Shown in pieces: positions 8,069-10,015 of a stretch of DNA of 10,015 nt. Source of the DNA: Deltaproteobacteria bacterium (lineage in GTDB: Bacteria; Desulfobacterota; Binatia; UBA9968); the NCBI GenBank assembly GCA_005879435.1, contig VBKX01000131.1, forward strand, positions 1-10,015. The letters run 5' to 3'. The translations under genes and the position numbers were made by a program. The notes under the pieces were generated by a model that was not told the DNA's origin, searched no databases, and saw nothing but the letters and a program-made list of their open reading frames with translations. Positions within the stretch are counted from its first letter, which is position 1; every line of letters begins with the position of its first letter.

Positions 8069-8346
8069 TCAATGGGACAGATTCCTAAGCGACGCCTCCG
8101 CGCGATCTTGCCATCTCGTCATCGCCATCTCACGATAGCGTTCGCGCGCCGCGACGATTCCGGTTCGCGCCCGATCGATCTCGCCGCAAGCTGCATGAAC
8201 TGCGCCAAGGCCTAACTGGCAATGCGCCGCCAGCGGCCCCATGCCGATTTCTTCGCCAAGCGCCAAGGCTCGGCGAAAGTTGGCTTCTGCGGCCGACGTA
8301 TCGCGCCGTTTTTCGTGCAAGGCGATATCACCGAGCAATTTGAAAT
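8069..8346 (-). pseudogene. Displaced C-terminal TPR end of the AAA/TPR protein
   Basis: In a different frame from the preceding gene, the sequence from about 8344 to the TGA at 8069 encodes FKLLGDIALHEKRRDTSAAE, then a helix pair ending in REMAMTRWQDRAEASLRNLSH. This is the usual last TPR and C-terminus of cyclase/AAA/TPR proteins, where a long TPR helix normally leads into an LLGDIA segment. About 22 residues of that helix are missing at the junction and the frame changes. I therefore read this as the true 3' end of the upstream gene, separated by a small out-of-frame deletion, not as an independent gene. The frame does stay open further upstream (to about 8635), but that part translates to arginine- and cysteine-rich text antisense to no known family and overlaps the TPR coding frame. 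Confidence 0.75.
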
Positions 8347-10015
8347 CGCTTCTTCGGTACGGCCGGCAAACAAGTATCCCTCGCCGAGGGAGACCGTGCT
8401 GAGCGCGAGAAAGGCAGCCCGGCCACCGGGCGCAGAACTGCCGGCACCCTGCTCCAAATACGGAATCGCCTCCGAGACTCGCCCCGAATGAGCATAGGCG
8501 GCTCCCAGGCGCGAAGCGACGAAAGGGACATAAACTGCAATGTTGGCGGAAGCGCACAGTTCCAACGCTCTTTCGAGCGGCGGTATCGCTTGATCCAAAT
8601 CGCCTTTCATCAAGTGCAACATACCTACACTGCACAGCATGTGAATCAAACTCGTCGCATGATCGACTTCTTCGCCGATGCGCACACCCTCGTCGGCGAA
8701 GTTCATCGCTTCAGCGAAGCGGCCGATTGCGGCGAGACATTGGACGAGATGGCTGCGGCAAATCACCGACAGCACCGCCGCAGTGCCAAAGCGTTCCCGG
8801 CGATGTTCCGCGCCGAGGTTTTTCAGTCCCTGTCTCAGGGACTCGATCGCCTGAGCATATTGGCCGGTTTTGTTATAAGCCGCGCCCAGGTAGTAGTACG
8901 TTACCGTGCTCGAAGCGAGATCGTTCTGCACGGCGCCGAGGCTAAGGGCGCGCTGGCCGATCTCGATGGCCCGCTCCGGGTCACCGGCCAGGCCGTAATA
9001 ACTGTTCAGAAAATTCAGCACCCGGGCAAAGCGTGGTTCATCATCGAGCTGCTCCGCCAATGCTTCCGCGGCGTGCAGGTGTGCCACGACACTCTTTAAG
9101 TCCCCGAGCAAGAACAACACGTTGCGCGCGTCGAGGTGAAGGTCGATTTCTTCCGCGGCCCTCGCCGGCGATTCGGCCTGATGAGTCAACGCGACCAGCG
9201 CGTTCTGGTAATCAGCCAGGGCCTCCAGGAATGCCGCACGCGACATCGCTTTAGCGCCGGCCTGACGCAAATAACGAACGGCTGGGCCCCACAGCTCGCC
9301 TTGAAAAGCATGATGCGCGAGAGCTTCGAGATGATCGTATACATCGTCGCCGGCGATCGTCTCCAGCGCCTGAACGATGCTTCCGTGGAGCGCAGACCTG
9401 CGCTCATGCAGCAGCGCGCCATAGACGACTTCGTTGGTGAGCGCATGCTTGAAACTGTACTCCAAGTCGGGAAATAAATTGCTCTCAAAGAGAAATTCCG
9501 CCGCTTGCAGATTGGACAAATACCGTTGCAGATCCTCTTCCGGCAGCTCGGTCACGACTTGTAGCAAACGCAGCGGCACAACCACGCCGACCACCGCCGC
9601 GGTCTGGAGCAACTGTTTTTCCGCGGCGGGCAGGCGATCGACGCGATCGGCAAGCACTGTCCGCACCGTTCCCGGGACGCGAATGCTGTCGATCGCCGCT
9701 CCCAGGGAATAGGCACCTGGGGAACCGACCAACGCACCCGTCTCGACCAACGAGCGAACGATTTCTTCGATGAAAAACGGATTGCCCTCCGTGCGTTTAA
9801 TTAGCAGTTCGCGGAGCGACTCCAATTCCCCATGGTCGCCCATCAGTGAGCCGAGCAATTCGTCGGCGCCGGCGGGCGAGAGAGGGTCCAGCCGCACGCG
9901 AGTATAATATTCCTTGTTGGCCCAAGTATGCGTATAACCCGGTCGATAATTGACCAGGAGCAGGACCTGCGCCTGGTCAAGGCTTTCAACAAGGTCATCG
10001 AGAAATGATTGCGTC
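8212..10015 (-). CDS. AAA-ATPase/TPR protein of the class III cyclase family, partial and frameshifted
   Basis: This is the C-terminal part of a multidomain signalling protein; the frame is open to the window edge (last full codon at 10014), so the start lies outside. The first visible residues (TQSFLDDLVESLDQAQVLLL, then VNYRPGYTHTW) and RTEGNPFFIEEIVRSL match the distal half of the AAA_16/NB-ARC-like ATPase that follows a cyclase catalytic domain in the adenylate/guanylate cyclase-AAA-TPR family. The segment LEYSFKHALTNEVVYGALLHERR is also typical. From about visible residue 220 there are tandem TPR helices (for example YYYLGAAYNKTGQYAQAIESL). Walker A and any cyclase domain would lie beyond base 10015, so the cyclase link is family inference. 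After GRTEEAIS near 8342 the frame is lost: the remaining 40 or so residues to the stop at 8212 are not TPR-like, and the expected continuation lies in another frame. Its job may be regulatory, since it sits just upstream of the NRPS on the same strand. Confidence 0.85.
   Translation of the reverse strand, partial: TQSFLDDLVESLDQAQVLLLVNYRPGYTHTWANKEYYTRVRLDPLSPAGADELLGSLMGDHGELESLRELLIKRTEGNPFFIEEIVRSLVETGALVGSPGAYSLGAAIDSIRVPGTVRTVLADRVDRLPAAEKQLLQTAAVVGVVVPLRLLQVVTELPEEDLQRYLSNLQAAEFLFESNLFPDLEYSFKHALTNEVVYGALLHERRSALHGSIVQALETIAGDDVYDHLEALAHHAFQGELWGPAVRYLRQAGAKAMSRAAFLEALADYQNALVALTHQAESPARAAEEIDLHLDARNVLFLLGDLKSVVAHLHAAEALAEQLDDEPRFARVLNFLNSYYGLAGDPERAIEIGQRALSLGAVQNDLASSTVTYYYLGAAYNKTGQYAQAIESLRQGLKNLGAEHRRERFGTAAVLSVICRSHLVQCLAAIGRFAEAMNFADEGVRIGEEVDHATSLIHMLCSVGMLHLMKGDLDQAIPPLERALELCASANIAVYVPFVASRLGAAYAHSGRVSEAIPYLEQGAGSSAPGGRAAFLALSTVSLGEGYLFAGRTEEAISNCSVISPCTKNGAIRRPQKPTFAEPWRLAKKSAWGRWRRIAS
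8339..8346 (-). other. Frameshift junction in the TPR gene
   Basis: The frame encoding GRTEEAIS stops matching TPR sequence here, and the frame encoding FKLLGDIA begins. Compared with the usual family spacing between these two motifs, about 65 bases seem to be absent. The missing length is estimated from family knowledge, not measured. Confidence 0.65.

Noticed and set aside
8488..9099. Plus-strand open frame of 203 codons
   Set aside because: It lies opposite the TPR coding region, whose repeats are clear on the minus strand; no recognisable domain.

Overview
The window holds one biosynthetic locus, read entirely on the minus strand. It contains the first two modules and part of the third of a nonribosomal peptide synthetase (NRPS), preceded by the 3' end of a large AAA-ATPase/TPR signalling protein. 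Both ends run off the window. GC content is high but not extreme. The soil-type gene content and a short dispersed repeat (translated PFDFAQDS) suggest an environmental bacterium such as a verrucomicrobial, acidobacterial or similar soil lineage. This placement is an inference from family resemblance; no rRNA or marker gene is present.

In transcription order, 10015 to 8069 encodes the ATPase-tail and TPR part of a protein of the class III adenylate cyclase/AAA/TPR family, with its 5' part outside the window. A 55-base spacer follows. From about 8013 to the left edge runs the NRPS with domain order A1-T1-C2-A2-T2-C3-A3, continuing beyond base 1. There is no room for another gene, and I see no RNA gene, CRISPR array or IS element.

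The reading frame is broken four times, each time inside a conserved domain: in the TPR gene near 8342, between A1 and T1 near 6385, in the N-terminal half of A2 at 4250-4306, and at the start of C3 near 2718. Three breaks look like small out-of-frame deletions (about 22, 25 and 65 bases judged from conserved domain spacing). The fourth coincides with a copy of a dispersed repeat that replaces native A-domain sequence. Between breaks the coding sequence is clean, including about 2.7 kb of open frame for C3-A3. The locus is therefore either a recently decayed pseudogene cluster or damaged by assembly; raw reads would decide.

A2 is a standard amino-acid A domain whose ten specificity residues read DLFNNALTYK, a code I recall for alanine. 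A1 and A3 instead resemble the Lys2 (alpha-aminoadipate reductase) type and lack the aspartate that normally holds the substrate amino group (Val in A1, Asn in A3). C2 has Gln in place of the catalytic second His of HHxxxDG, whereas C3 keeps it. If functional, the line would have started from an unusual acyl or amino acid unit, added alanine and passed it to a third unusual module.
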